A stretch of DNA of 64,000 bases, taken from NCBI RefSeq assembly GCF_030272615.1, contig NC_081413.1:15572285-15636284 (forward strand), given 5' to 3'. This stretch comes from Cryptomeria japonica. Its lineage: Eukaryota > Streptophyta > Pinopsida > Cupressales > Cupressaceae. The notes below the pieces were generated by a model, which ran no database searches, was not told where the DNA came from, and saw only the letters and a program-made list of their open reading frames with translations. Shown here piece by piece: positions 11,893 through 23,712 of the stretch. A program made the translations under genes and the position numbers. Position 1 is the stretch's first letter, and every line of letters begins with the position of its first letter.

Positions 11893-13048
11893 CCTACTAC
11901 CAATGTTCACCTGAAACTACTTGAGGAACAAATCCATAAGTTGATCGAAGGTACGAATGGAATGATCTGGCAGAGAGATATACCATTATAATGTTGTCCC
12001 CTTGAGGGAATGCGAGAACAACTTGAGCAGAATAAAATCCAGACTGTGGTAATCACTACACATAGTCATGAAGGAATTTGTATGCACATCCAGGTCCCCA
12101 TCACCATTGAACCTATCAAACTTCAGTGATTCAGTTGTGGTGGGAAGGATAGTGTTTAGAATGGTAATATCAAGGGACTCTTCCCTTAGTACCCATGGAC
12201 AAATGATTGACCAGAAGTAGAGGCTAGGTTCGTTAGTTGCAACTGCAATTGCCCCATGCTCTGCAAAAGTGTAATCTGGACAGGGTTAGAAGGCGGAGGA
12301 GGTGGAGGTGGACCAGATCCACCACCACCTCCACCACAACCTCTAGGAAGACCTACACCATCAGTAGATGTAGTTCTAGTGATAACCATAGATATCTAAG
12401 CTAAAGTTGAAGCAAAGATTGAGCCACTAGACACACCCATATAACCCAGTGGACTAGTAGAGGCATTGATGCCATGATGGTGGTTCTAAGGTCGACCATA
12501 TGCACTATCAAACCAGGTATGTCGAAACTTGGCTGGGAACCACAAACATCTGACTGACCATCCTAAGGAGAAGCATCTGCTAGGGGTATATGACTCTTCA
12601 CAATCATGGGCAACACTCTTAGCATCTCTAGACCTCTCTTATCCAAGATGAGCATATCCCTCAAAGTATTAATTACATTCCCTGCTTGGGGGAGAACATT
12701 CTCTTGATTAAGAAACCCTTTGAAATCTCTCGAGTTCTTCTGTAAAGATTGGATTAGATCAAAATCGATAGTGACAGCAGAATCATGGTCAACAGCAAGA
12801 GGAGAAGGCAGCAGAGAGTTTGTTGGGGAATTGTTCTCAGAACTAGCAGCTGAAGAACCGCCCATGAAAGGGATCCTAAGAGTATGGGAAGGGAAAAACT
12901 CGGTTGAGTCAGCAAGAGGTTCCTTGTTCATCATGTCGGGTAGAGGAGGATTGTAATGATTAGGGGGAAAACTCCTCCTGGAAGACCTCCTAACCATAGC
13001 TCTTGTTGTAGTCTGAGTCATAAAGCTCATAGACAAGCTACATGACAT
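11893..13048 (-). pseudogene. Element B gag, N-terminal part
   Basis: Minus-strand start at 13048 (MSCSLSMSF). The stretch GLEMLRVLPMIVKSHIPLAD (near 12575-12640) aligns by eye with GIDILRGIAHIVDLNVMPM of element D. A Gly/Pro-rich low-complexity stretch follows at about 12290-12345, then SMGQLQLQLTNLA, which matches the coiled segment before the capsid domain in D. From about 12180 to 11893 capsid-type sequence is seen in broken frames (SLKFDRFNGDGDLDVH, DYHSLDFILLKLFSHSL). Translation then continues at 3784 once element A and one CCTAC copy are removed. Stops and frameshifts make it a pseudogene. Confidence 0.7.
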
Positions 13049-13762
13049 TTATGACCACACTACAGGGACATGAAATTTTTTTGAATGATAGAGTTGGTTT
13101 AATTTAAATAAAAATGCTAAAAGGAAATGCAGGAATTTAAACTAAATGCAAATGTTTGTTTTTGTTTTCTTCTTTTCTTTTTTTTTTTTAGAAATTTAAA
13201 AGCTCATGCAATAGACCAAACAGAAAGTAAAGATGCAAAGAAAATTTGTTTCATGTCGGGTTTGTTACGAATTACGTACAGAAAATATCAATTATGTGTA
13301 GATAAATATTAAACACGGGAATGAAAAACATAGAAATAACATAGAAGAGACAATTTTAATGTGGTTCACCCAAAATAGGGCTACGTCCACCAAACAAAGA
13401 GTCCAATATTATTATCTAGTAAATCAAATCAATTACAACCAGCAATCCCTTACAACTCAATACTGCTACAAAATTCTCTACAGAAAACCCTAACCCTAAG
13501 CCTTTTTATCAAGACATGTTGATTACAAAATTAGAGTTACAACATGTCAGCCAATAGAAAAAATAACACCCAACGCCTTTGTAAAAGAATAAGTCTTTTT
13601 GGCCTCGCGAGGTGCTGCTCCTAGACCCCGCAAGGGGCACTGCCCCTTGACCCCATATTGGGGTTGTTGCCCCCAAACCCCCATCAAAAATATGGGGGGA
13701 AACCACAACGATAGAAGTAGGGAAAATTTAACCTCCGCATCTAATTAGGCTCCATATAAAAA
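13049..13762 (-). other. Leader of element B, possibly holding copia-type LTR sequence
   Basis: No gene is seen. At about 13361-13392 the words GGTTCACCCAA and GGGCTACGTCCACC, read on the minus strand, match the GGACGTAG..TTGGGTGAACCA block common near the 3' end of plant copia LTRs; the LTRs of element F carry it too. At about 13590-13700 there is a GC-rich block with CCCCGCAAGGGGC. I could not find matching TSDs, so a solo copia LTR here is only a possibility. Confidence 0.4.
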
Positions 13763-13774
13763 CAAGGTTCACCA
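13763..13774 (-). promoter_or_regulatory. Primer-binding site of element B
   Basis: On the minus strand TGGTGAACCTTG stands three bases after the LTR end. The first nine bases and the three-base spacer are the same as in element D (45351-45369). The primer tRNA is not identified. Confidence 0.65.
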
Positions 13775-13777
13775 AAA

Positions 13778-14806
13778 TGTAACGGAGGAAATTTGCCACC
13801 TCAAGGATGATGGATCCTTGAGGACAAACTATCCCTCTAATACCTCCTTGAACAGATGCTAAGATGAGCCAAGGGATGAAGATAACAAACTAGCCTCTGT
13901 CCTGAGGATGAGTGTGTAGAGCTGGGACACCAGTGTGACGCGTTGTCATCTTGTATGGACGGAGTACAAAGTGTGTACGAAAAGTGTCGAATGCAAGGAT
14001 AATGTGATTAAATACAAAAAATGGGCGAAGTAAACTGAAAGATACAGAATGCAAAATGACTAAAATAAATAAGAGGGAAGAGAGAAGGATGAAAACACTT
14101 ACAATCAGTTCACGATTGAAGCCTCTCGCTAAGTGATGATTCTCTCACCTCCATGAACCTACATACAGGCAAGAAGGGAAAATGTTGGGGTTGTGTTTTG
14201 GAGCTTGCCTAAGTTAGACCCATGTTTTGGTGTTTCCACCTCCATAGACAACCCAAGATAGCCATGAGAATAAAAGAAAGATCAAGAAGGAATGTAATGA
14301 AAGAGAAAGGTTAGGAAAACTCCCCTTCTACAATACTTGTTGGAGTGCTGGTGTGGAATGTTTGAATTATTGCAACAATAGTGGTGTTTGTGGAATGCTA
14401 TCTAAAATGGTCTCCAAGAGCTCAACCTGTAGAAAGATCACAAACTTGCCAAAGAATCCCCACCAAATGCCTTCAAAGTGGAAGATAACAGCCTAGGAAG
14501 GAATTCAAACATCGATGGGCGCATGTAGAGGCATTACGATTCTTCATAGGAATAGGCGTAATTCTCAAATGGCCACTTGCAGACTATCAAGTTTGCAGGA
14601 TGCTATCACATCGCGTGGACATCTCCACGTTGCGCCTTAGTCCCCGAAGGTGACAAGCTGGTGGAGTTGGTAATTCTTCTACTCAAAGCTAACAAGGATA
14701 ATCCAAGTGGACAAAAGGAAAAGGTGGTGAAGCCCAAACTCCAATGACATGGAGGAAGGTGCCATTTGTCACATTAATCACAAGGGGGTAATATTTTGAT
14801 ATTACA
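13778..14806 (-). repeat. Element B 5' LTR (right-hand end)
   Basis: The PBS-side end at 13778 (TGTAACGG on the plus strand) is set by the PBS. The outer end at 14806 (GATATTACA) is inferred from the TG/CA rule and from the similar TTACA ends of the D-family LTRs. The partner LTR is outside the window, so neither length nor TSD can be checked. Confidence 0.55.
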
Positions 14807-14891
14807 CTCATTGACCAGATATATGATGGAACAAGTTGAGGGATAGTCTGCACCTCCCCAAGCTACCACATGAATCATCACCAGTAGTAGG
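14807..14891 (-). pseudogene. Short PMD-gene remnant between elements B and C
   Basis: This 85-base interval joins directly to 32545 when element C and one GTAGG copy are removed. It would extend the C-terminal side of the PMD gene on the minus strand. Too short to show a motif itself. Confidence 0.4.
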
Positions 14892-16699
14892 TGATGCTCT
14901 GCAAATGGATGGTTATTAGACAAAACCTATGGTGTTATAACACATAAGAAACAACAAGAGACAAAGAACTATTAGTGTTAATCAACCAAAGACTAGTCTA
15001 AGCAGGTATACCAAGAGAGACACTAAAAACATAATAAATTATTTAAAAATGAAAGTAAATACAATAAGGCATCTCCAAATGCCTTCTACAATGCTTGTAG
15101 CTCCTCCTCCCTTGTTCCTCTCCTCTCCAAGTTCCAAATTAGTGTAGCTCTCAGCAACTTTTTGCACTATGGATGTCTTATGGAGATTCAAGATTGAAAA
15201 TGATTAACTAAATGCTATGCAAGTGTAGATAGTGATGCTATGAAAAAGATCTATGATAATAACAGTATAGCAACAATACTCTAATGCTTCCTTCTCTGCT
15301 TGAGGAGAAGGGTTCTATTTATAGAAGAAATGGGGAAATGAGGGGTTAAGATTGAGCAATCTTAACAAGGGCTAGGATTGAAAGATATTCAATCCATGTG
15401 AGACTTTCAATCCAATCCCATGTTGACAAGTGTCACCATGAGGAGGCTTGCGAGGAGAGATAAGGAGCATTAAATGCTTGAGGGGACATGATGGTTACCC
15501 TGGGGGGTTGGGTTAGGGCTAGGTTAATGGATATTCCTTTTATCCAAGAGATAAATGAATGTGCAAGGATTAAATGGTTACCTTAGTCAAAGAAATAAAT
15601 GCTTTTAAGAGACCCATGAGTCAAAAGGATGGTTAAGTTAGAAGAAAGTCTCTAACCAAAGGTAAAAGGTGAGTTAACCATAAATGGTTATGTAAGAGCC
15701 TTTAATGGTTTGGAAGACTTTAGAGGTTAACCATTTGAAGACATAAAGCCTTTAATGGTTATTGAAGACTTTGGAGGTTTTTGAGAAGTGACTTCCTTTT
15801 ATTTAGGAATGTGACAATGATTGGGATAGGATTAGGCTAATTAGAAGGAGTTAGAAGAATCTAGAAGGGATTTAGGCATGCAAGTGGATTTTGTAAGAGA
15901 ATGCAAGTGGGAGGAATTTTGGGATTTTCAATTAAAATAAAATCATTTATTTCAATTAAATGGTGTAATTTGCATTTGGATAGATATTTAAATAAATATT
16001 AATTTATTTAAATGTGAATGTGAATTTTGGATTTTATTTAAATAAATCTTAATTTATTTACATGAGAAAAAGGAAGGTAAAGCATTAAATGTTTGAATAC
16101 TTTGAGGGAAACCATTAAAGACTTAAGAAGACTCTAGAAAGAAGCCATTAAGTTTGAAGACTTTAAGGGAAACCATTAAAGGCTTAAGAAGACTCTAGAA
16201 GGAAGTCATTGAGTTTGAAGACTTTAAGGGAAACCATTAAAGGCTTGAGAAGACTCTAGAAGGAAGCCATTAAGTTTGAAGACTTTATGAGAAGCCATTA
16301 AAGGTTTCAAGTGGGTGAGGATAAATAAGATTTTAAATAAATAATTTATTTATTTAAAATAGTTGTGCAACTTGCATTTGTAGGAAAATGCAAGTGGGTG
16401 GAGGATAAAGATGATTTAAATAAATGTTAATTTATTTAAATGTGAGAGATGGGATTTTGGCGGACTTAAATGTGAAAGAAGATTTAATTAAACAAATATG
16501 ATTTATTTATTTAATTAATGGTCTGAATTTGGTTAAGTGAATTAAATCAAATAAATTGAATAATTTATTTAATTAATAGGAAAAGAGGGTTAAGATGAAT
16601 TAATTAAATTTTAATTTAATTAATTATTGATTGATGGTTAAATAAGCAAATAAATACTAAATATTCATTTAATTAAGTGGACAGATTTATGTGTCTACA
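14892..16699 (-). repeat. Element C 3' LTR
   Basis: On the plus strand it starts TGATGCTCTGC right after GTAGG and ends TTATGTGTCTACA. At about 16081-16310 it holds four copies of a 60-base unit (GCCATTAAGTTTGAAGACTT...), and long ATTTATTTAAAT-type tracts around 15950-16660. The polypurine tract of C abuts its right side. Confidence 0.88.
16081..16310. repeat. 60-base tandem repeat in the C 3' LTR, four copies
   Basis: Each unit contains CCATTAAAGGCTTAAGAAGA and ACTCTAGAAGGAAG. The other LTR (31977-32160) has three units, which explains part of the LTR length difference. Confidence 0.8.
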
Positions 16700-18914
16700 T
16701 TTGCCCCTCTTTGAGACGGTGCGGTTTTATCGCATCATTTCAAAGAAAGAAAAATAGGTGTGAAGAAATATGCCCCATAAATGTTAATTTAGTGGGTGAT
16801 ATGCCCCCTTGAGAGATGGGCTGAATTTTTTTGAAAAATCGGGTGATCTCTCGAAAAAGAACAAGAAGTGGAGGGGAGGTAGAATAGAAGAAATTAGTAA
16901 TAATGGTGAAAGAATAGAAGAAAACAGAGTGAATACAAAGAAATGGCAAGCTAGTGAGTACCCGTAGGTTATGTAGAAGATACAGTGCAAATGTGGTGTT
17001 GTGCTTTTGATTGATGCTATATAATTGATCAAAATGGTTGGACAATCTGGTGCAATTGGTTAAATTGCCCTGGTCGAGTCAAAGTGTGACAGTTGATGTC
17101 AATTGTTCGCTTGGACAAGATAAAGTTTGAGTAAGTGAGTCAAAGTGACCTATTGTGACTTAGACAATTGATGTAATTGTCTAATGAAGTCAAGGTATAG
17201 GAAGCAAAATACTCATTGAGACATGAGACAATTAATGTAATTGTCTATTGTGATTGTGTTTGATTGGTTGATCAATTGATAGTGTGTGTGTGATGGATGG
17301 TTGTGGTGAATCATAGTAGTCTCGTTGAGACTAGGTCATTATAATAAATGCCTGATGTAGTCTAGGATTACCACGATTGATTACCTATTGAGACCCAAAG
17401 ATACTTGATCAGAGTATCTGTTGATAGTCTAGGTATGCATGAGTTGATGTTCCTGTGCAGATAGAGTAACTTGCTTGATTGGGTTGATGAGAAATGATGT
17501 AGGGTATGTGATGTTGATTATTGATATGGGGAGGGTGAGGGGGGGTTCGATGTTAGATAGAAGAAATGGAGGACATATGACTCATTCCTATGGAAGAAGA
17601 GGAAAATAGAGTATCCATTGTCATTACTATGTATGCATGATATGCATCTATTATTAATGTATGGATAGATGGAATGCAACAGAATGAAATATATACAGAT
17701 GAGATGGAATGACGATCCATAGTGATTTTATTTTTCATCATTGAGCATGGTAGTATCAATCTTGGATGAGGCAATAGGAACCAAGGATGGATTATTGTAC
17801 CTGCAAACAAGCAACATAAATAAAGAATAAAGAATATGGACCCTCCATAATGGTTCCTTCTCATATGGTCGAGGTATACGCTGTAGTCAGCAAGCCATAG
17901 TGATCCATGACTGTATTTTGCATAAGATCACGTAGCTTAGTGAACTTCCCATGTAGACACCATTAGTACATGCCCCAGAACTTCATTGGAATAATTCGCA
18001 AAAGATAAACAAACAAAACGATACTTAGGAACCATCACAACTACTCTAATCACTTGTGGATATCCCAGAGTAGCGTAGGAACCTGATATAAATGAATAAA
18101 TAACTTATAAACCAACCAAGCATTTGATAGCTTTAAACAAAATTTACTTGTCAAAGAAAATGTTATCTTGTCTTTGTTTTGGTAAGGAAGGATGCATCCT
18201 TGTTAAGACAGTTTGCGGGTCGATGTTGATTGTTTGGTCGGTGTGATAAGTGGTCATCATTTGACTATTTCAAAATGTGTGTTTGGTATCTTCTAGGATG
18301 TGTATGTACAAGGCGTTGCCATGTTTTTGATTGATTTTTTATGTTTTATGATGTTTTTTGGATTTTGTGAGTTTTTTTGAATGTTTTTGGTATTTTGTGA
18401 GATAGTTTTGAATGTTTTTGGTATTTTGTGAGGTAGTTTTGAATGTTTTTGGTATTTTGTGATTGTTTTCAAATGTTTTTGGTATTTTGTGAGACAATTT
18501 TGAATGGAGAACTCAATGAATCACTAGTAATGTAAAATCCACTTCCATCAATAGGTTAAGGGCATTGCCCCCAGTTTAGACATGACTATGAAAAAATGGG
18601 ATGTAAGATGCATGAAGTACTATCCTTGATTGTAGATCAATAACAAACCATGGTTTGACTAATGGATGAGTGGGTGCAATGAATGTGATCGCAACAAACC
18701 TGAAAGAAAATGGAGCCATAGCCTTTACGAGTGGTGCCTGTTTGCCAGGTTTTCACCATCGTACTTACCCAAGGTGCCACCGGAGTGGTTGTTCACCATT
18801 TGGATGCATGATTTTTCTTTACTATTTTGATTTTTTTGTATTTTCTTCAGGACATTTATCTGAATGTTTTTGGTGTTTTTCTAGTATGTATGGGAGCCTG
18901 ATGCTCTGTACAGC
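16700..18914 (-). other. 3' untranslated region of element C
   Basis: A polypurine tract (AAAGAGGGGCAAA on the minus strand) lies at 16700-16712, directly beside the LTR. The rest has no recognisable gene. A 31-base tandem repeat lies at about 18345-18505. Short open frames here match nothing I know. Confidence 0.6.
18345..18505. repeat. 31-base tandem repeat, about five copies
   Basis: Units read GAATGTTTTTGGTATTTTGT followed by GAGATAGTTTT with small changes. They lie in the 3' untranslated part of element C. Confidence 0.8.
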
Positions 18915-20040
18915 TTATGTATAAAACCGTTTGAGGTGCATGTTGTTGATTGGATCTGCTAGCAATTCTCCTTCTGAAGTAGCCAACTGATATGCCTCGA
19001 ACCCAAATACAATAGTGATAACATATGGACCCAACCAGTTTGATTCAAACTTTCCCTGATATTCTTTGTTGGGTTGATTACGAGGATTCTCTTGAAGAAC
19101 AAGATCACCTACCTCAAATGTATGAGGTCTAACTTGATGATTATAGATTCTTCTCATGAGTTGTTGATAGGATTTGAGGTGATTGTATGCAGCTTGTCAT
19201 TTCTCATCAAGTAGTTCCAAGTCTTGAAGACATGATACTCTGTATGCTTCATCATCTATGAGATTATGCAAGGAAATCCGTAGAGATGGTATCTCAACTT
19301 TAATAGGTAAAATAGCCTCTTTTCCATAGACCAGTGAATAGGGAGTTGTGCCTATAGGGGTTCGAATGCTAGTTCGATATGCCCATAGTGTTGGATTCAA
19401 TTGAAAATGCCAATCACGACCGGCATCATTGACTATATTCTTGAGGATTCTTAATATGTTCTTATTTGATGCTTCGACCTAACCATTTCCTTGTGGGTAA
19501 TAGAGAGTGGAAAAGCGGTGTTGGATGTGAAACTTCTCATAGAGCTCACAGACATCCTGATTTTTGAAAGGAAGCCTGTTATCTATGATGATGGACATGG
19601 GTATACCATACCGACAGATTATGTAATTAAGGATGAATGAGGCGATTTGCTTATCGGTGACTTGGGTAAGTGGAACAACTTCGATCCATTTTGTAAAGTA
19701 TTTGGTGGCGGTAATAATGAATTTGTGGTCGTTGGATGAAGATGGATGAATTTTACCCACAAGGTCAAGTACCCATTGACAAAAGGGCCATGGTGTTGTG
19801 ATTGGTTGCAATTATTGTGCTGGTGCATGTATTAGGTCTCCATGAACTTGACATTTCTTGTATTTTTTGACAAAATAATAAGAGTCTTTTTCCATGGACG
19901 GCTAATAGTATCCAGCGTGTACGATCTTCTTTGCTAGGGACAGGCCGCTTGCATGAGTTCCACAAATTCCTTCGTGTACCTCTTCCAAGGCCTTTGTTAT
20001 CTCATCATATTCCAAACATCGAAGGAGAGTACCATCAATA
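18915..20040 (-). pseudogene. Element C integrase
   Basis: Integrase inserts the cDNA copy into chromosomal DNA. From about 20000 downward the minus strand reads a zinc-binding region (GICGTHASGLSLAKKI, AGYYWPSMEKDS, VKKYKKCQVHG). The catalytic core follows at 19811-19479, with D in WVLDLVGKI, D in MSIIIDNRLPFKN and a C-terminal YYPQGNG. Then come NPTLWAYRTSIRTPIGTTPY (19400-19340) and a C-terminal region with FESNWLGPYVI, the GPY/F-type motif (about 19050). Stops and frameshifts separate the four pieces, so it is inactive. It is the last domain of pol, after both RNase H domains, the usual Ty3/gypsy order. Confidence 0.85.
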
Positions 20041-20087
20041 CTGCATCGGTATAGGGTTTCAGCAATAATGGTATATCGAGCGGTTTG

Positions 20088-20753
20088 TCAAATGAAGGTT
20101 TTACGTTGGTTATTCGATTGGTTAGGAGGAAGTGTGTGATCACAGAGGTAGGTGTAGAACTCACCATACCATGGGGATTTAGAACCGATAAGGCTACATA
20201 TCATCTTGGATTTAGGGATATCATAAGCGGGAATCCAAAGTTGTTCCACCAAGAACTCATAGTGTGTTGAATTCTGTGGAAGATCTAGGAGAGATGCAAT
20301 GGTAGCCATAGCATCAGCAGCTTGATTCTGATCTCTGGGTATCTGCTCAAAGATGATAGTAGTAAATGATGTCTTTAACTTATCCACCATTTGCTTGTAC
20401 AACATGAGTTTGTCATCCTTGGTCTGATATTCACTGGTTACTTGTCGGGTGACTAGTTGAGAGTCGCCATATATCTGTAGCTCTTTCAGTTTCCATTGTA
20501 TGGCTAGTCTGAGTCCTGTGATCAAGGCCTCATATTCTGCTATGTTGTTCATGAATGGAAATGTGAGACGGTAAGACTTTGGGATGTTGTCACCTTGAGG
20601 TGTGATGAACAGAATGTCTACCCCCGAGCCATGCCTAGTATAGGAACCGTCAAAGTATAGTTTCCATGGTTGTGTTGTTGTGATCATGAATATCTCTTCA
20701 TCTGGAAAATTGGAAATAAGAGGATGATCGCCTATGAGGGGAGCATCAGCCAA
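20088..20753 (-). pseudogene. Element C second RNase H (plant/archaeal type)
   Basis: RNase H degrades the RNA strand during reverse transcription. This 221-codon open piece keeps all four acidic positions: D in LYFDGSYTRHGSG, E in NNIAEYEALITGL, D in IYGDSQLV and D in NQAADAMA. It follows the RT and a degenerate gypsy RNase H in the same element. Dual RNase H defines the Tat lineage of Ty3/gypsy. The stop just upstream (near 20754) lies where a sense codon is expected in IVD-LADAPLIGDHPL, so it was once part of one polyprotein. The domain itself looks complete. Confidence 0.88.
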
Positions 20754-22057
20754 CTAATCTACAATAGCTTGACCCTTGATAGCCTTACGGTCCACATACT
20801 CAATGTCAAAGTCACTTAGAATCATCACCCATTTGGCCAAGTAGCCCATTAATGATGCTTTGCTGAGTAAGTACTTTAGTGGATCGATCTTAGCAATGAG
20901 TTGTATTTTATGTGTTAATAGGTAGTGCCTCAGTTTAGTGGCTGCCAAGATTACTACTAGGCAAGATCGCTTAATAGGTGTGTAATTGAGTTCATAGCCA
21001 ACCAGTGTGTGAGAGATATAGTATACAACACACTCTTCCCTTCTACATTGTGTTGTGCCAGCAGTACTCCTAATGCTATATTAGTTGTTGAAATATAGAG
21101 CAATAGAGGTCTACTTGGATCTGGTGGGGTCAGCAACGGTGTATTCATGAGATAGTCATTAAGCATCTGGAATGCTTGCTGGCATCTGGCATCCCATTGA
21201 AAGCGGATGTTTTTGTGTAACAGGTGTGTAAAGGGGTGACACTTATTTGCTAGTTGTGCAATGAATCTTCGAATGGATTGTAGTCGCCCTTGTAATGTCC
21301 TTAGCTGACTAATGTTCCTTGGAGGTGGCATGTCCATGATTGCTTTGACCTTTGCAAGATTGACCTCAATACCTTTGCTTGAGACAATGTATCCTAGAAG
21401 CTTCCCCGAGGTTACTCCAAAGACACATTTCTTTGGGTTGAGTCGAACATGATATTGTTCCAATCTGTCAAATATTTTCTCTAATATTTCTAAATGACCT
21501 TCTCTTGCTAATGATTTTGCCAATAAGTCATCATCATAATCCTCCATTATGGTATGCATCATATCATGAAAGATGGTGGTCATTGCTCTTTGATAGGTCA
21601 TCCATGCATTCTTTAGACCAAAAGGCATTACATTCCAATAGTATGTTCCCCATAGACATGTGAAGGTCATCTTATGCTGATCCTCTAGTGCGATCTTTAT
21701 CTGGTTATAACCTGAAAAGCCATCCATGAGAGAAATCATGGCATGTCCTGTTGTTAGGTCTATGATCATGTCAATGTTTGGTAGGGGGAAGTCATCTTTA
21801 GGACATGCCTTGTTCAGATCTCTGAAGTTAGTACAAATACGGATGCCCCCATTTGGTTTGCCGATAGGTACAATGTTGTAGATCCAATCTTCATAATCAA
21901 TTGGTCTAATGAAACCAGCATCCAAGAGTTTCTTAAGTTCTGCTTTCACTAGTACCGCAATCTGGGGGTGCATCTTGCAAAGCTCCTTCTTGACAGGCTT
22001 AGCTCCTTCTGCTATGGTGAGGTGATGCATGACCAAATCACGATCAAGACTAGGCAT
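20754..22057 (-). pseudogene. Element C reverse transcriptase and first (gypsy) RNase H
   Basis: An uninterrupted 366-codon stretch (22057-20957) carries the RT: RICTNFRDLNKACPKDDFPL, MDGFSGYNQIKI, MPFGLKNA and the active site DYDDDLLAKS (normally YVDD, so the second residue is changed while both key Asp remain). The connection and RNase H region follows (FQWDARCQQAFQML, LYISTTNIALGVLLAQ). It lacks the usual first acidic residue, as is typical for Tat elements. A stop near 20957 and a frame change separate the tail (LRHYLLTHKIQLIAKIDPLK, 20948-20754). A separate start at 22057 is only where the open frame begins; it was part of a longer polyprotein. Confidence 0.88.
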
Positions 22058-23058
22058 GTCTGCATATGACCATGCAAAGTTGATTTGACGCTTCTAGAAA
22101 AATTTGACAAACCTAGGCTATTCCTCTAGAGTTAAAAGAGATGCCAGATGTATGTGGTGAGGAGTTTCAGGAGTCCCCACGTTGAATTCTTTTGTTTCCT
22201 CGATGAGAATAGTTGATCATTCCTGATTTGTACTGGAGGGGAGGATGTCAAATCTTTCATCCTCGGGTTCCTTAGAGAGGTTTTCACCGTTGGATATGCT
22301 CTTTCTTTTTACTTTTGCAGGATCAAACAATGCCACAATGTGGTTTTCACTGGAAGATCCATGTTTTACTGTTATATTTTTGTAGCTAAAAGGTTTGGCA
22401 TCCACCCCAATGTATGTTGCGCTATTAAGTTCAATGGTGAATCTAGCTTTGTGATCCCCACTTGGTATGTTGTCTCGTAATTCCAAAAAGTCAATGATCG
22501 CCTCATCATTTTGGAGTTTGTCAAGGCATGGGGGATTAAATTGGTTCCATTCAATGAGTTTAGGATGGATAATAGGCATTACCTCATCGATCAGGTTAAG
22601 TTCATAAGATGTGTTAGTGAGGGTTAAGACGTTGTGGTGAAGGTCATTGATGGTACTCTCCTTGTCAAAATCAGGCGTAGGATGTGACGTAGGGTCTATG
22701 GAAGGTGTTTCCAGTTTAGGAACCCAAGAGGTTTTAATCTACACTTCTCCATAAATAGGGATTTCTTTGTGAGGTGGAGGGGGTGATGTGTCTTCCTCAT
22801 CTGAAGTATTGAGATGTACTGAATCAAATTCCCACTCATGTGAGTCAGCCTATGAATTGCTTTCCAGTATCTGATTACTATACCATACCGGGATATCCTT
22901 TGAGTTAAACACTGTAGGTATGATCGGTTGATGTACCATTGTAGAGGAAATGATTGGTGCTGCATGAAGGATTATGGGGATCAGTGAATCTGATACTAAG
23001 AGTATCGGCGTTGTTAATCTGTTTCTTCTGATGGAATTATCAATGTTGTCAATACTGC
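22058..23058 (-). pseudogene. Element C linker between the G-patch-like segment and RT
   Basis: This interval has broken frames; the longest open piece, 22579-22217, reads WNQFNPPCLDKLQNDEAI and FDPAKVKRKSISNGENLSKE. It matches the usual variable stretch before the RT of Tat-type elements, and no catalytic motif is seen. Its position between G-patch-like segment and RT is the main evidence that it is linker. Confidence 0.5.
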
Positions 23059-23700
23059 TCAAGGTTTTGATACTTCTAATGGTGCTATTGATGCAGTTGT
23101 TGTTGCTGATGGGGTTGCTGGTTTGATTGGTGGGATGATTGGTGTTGTGGATGGTATTGTTGGGATTCTTAGCCTCAGTGGGATAGTTGGTATGGTGTGT
23201 GGTGCTGCTGATATAATCAAGGGTGACCTCTTTATGTTTGTAGTAGGGTGATATAGAGGTTTGTTAGGTTTCCCTTTGAATCTGAGCTTAGGAAGGATTT
23301 CCTTTTGAAATCCTAATCCCATGTTATCTTTGGGCTTTAATTCTGAATGCAACAGCTCAAGTCGTCCTTGCTTGCAAGGTCCCAAGGCACTTTGACCATC
23401 ATAACCCATTCTTTGCATAATGAGAAGGCCTTTTCCATATTGATCTATGGGAAGCTTAACTTGTGGAATGTTTGTGGTGATAGGATCTTTATAGATCCAT
23501 TCTACTAAGTCCTCATCTCTGGTCTCTTCTTCTTGACTCTTTCCAAGGATGAAAGGTGTCAAAGTGCATGCTGGCTTAACTAGTGGTGTTGAAAGTAACT
23601 GTTGAGGTTTACCATGAGTTCTAGGAGAAGTGGGCATTTGTCCAACACAAAAGAGTTGGCTTAGATTGTACTCCCTAGGACCTTCCTCTATCATTTTCAT
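23059..23700 (-). pseudogene. Element C G-patch-like segment after the protease
   Basis: The open piece contains DQYGKGLLIMQRMGYDGQ followed by SALGPCKQGRLELL and MGLGF. This has the spacing of a G-patch: Gly-rich, aromatic-hydrophobic, with a K/R-M-G-Y core. G-patches are known RNA- or helicase-binding modules and occur C-terminal to the protease in some retroviruses and in some plant gypsy elements. Here it lies directly after the protease piece (23713-24633) and before the RT linker. The downstream part is Thr/Pro/Ile-rich low complexity. G-patch is my reading by motif; a profile search would settle it. Confidence 0.6.
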
Positions 23701-23712
23701 TTTTAGCTTCTC

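Larger units (their letters stand above)
1..14806 (-). mobile_element. Element B: old gag-protease LTR element, interrupted by element A, left end outside window
   Basis: Read on the minus strand, the order is 5' LTR (13778-14806), primer-binding site (PBS), leader, gag (13048 down to 11893, resuming at 3784), zinc-finger-like motif, aspartic protease (ending near 2593), then a Pro/Ser/Ala-rich extension and repeats down to base 1. Element A splits it at 3785-11892, and the gag reading resumes across that gap once one CCTAC is removed. Gag, finger and protease match those of element D by eye. No RT, RNase H or integrase motif appears in the 2.5 kb after the protease. The 3' LTR lies left of the window, so a pol region further out cannot be excluded. 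Frameshifts and stops show it is old. Confidence 0.75.

Noticed and set aside
12186-12389. Gly/Pro-rich open frame as an independent gene
   Set aside because: It sits in the same order as the capsid-upstream part of gag in element D, so it is a gag fragment.
13590-13700. Plastid or rRNA insertion because of local GC-rich sequence
   Set aside because: Short and not recognisable as plastid or rRNA sequence; similar GC-rich blocks occur in plant LTRs.
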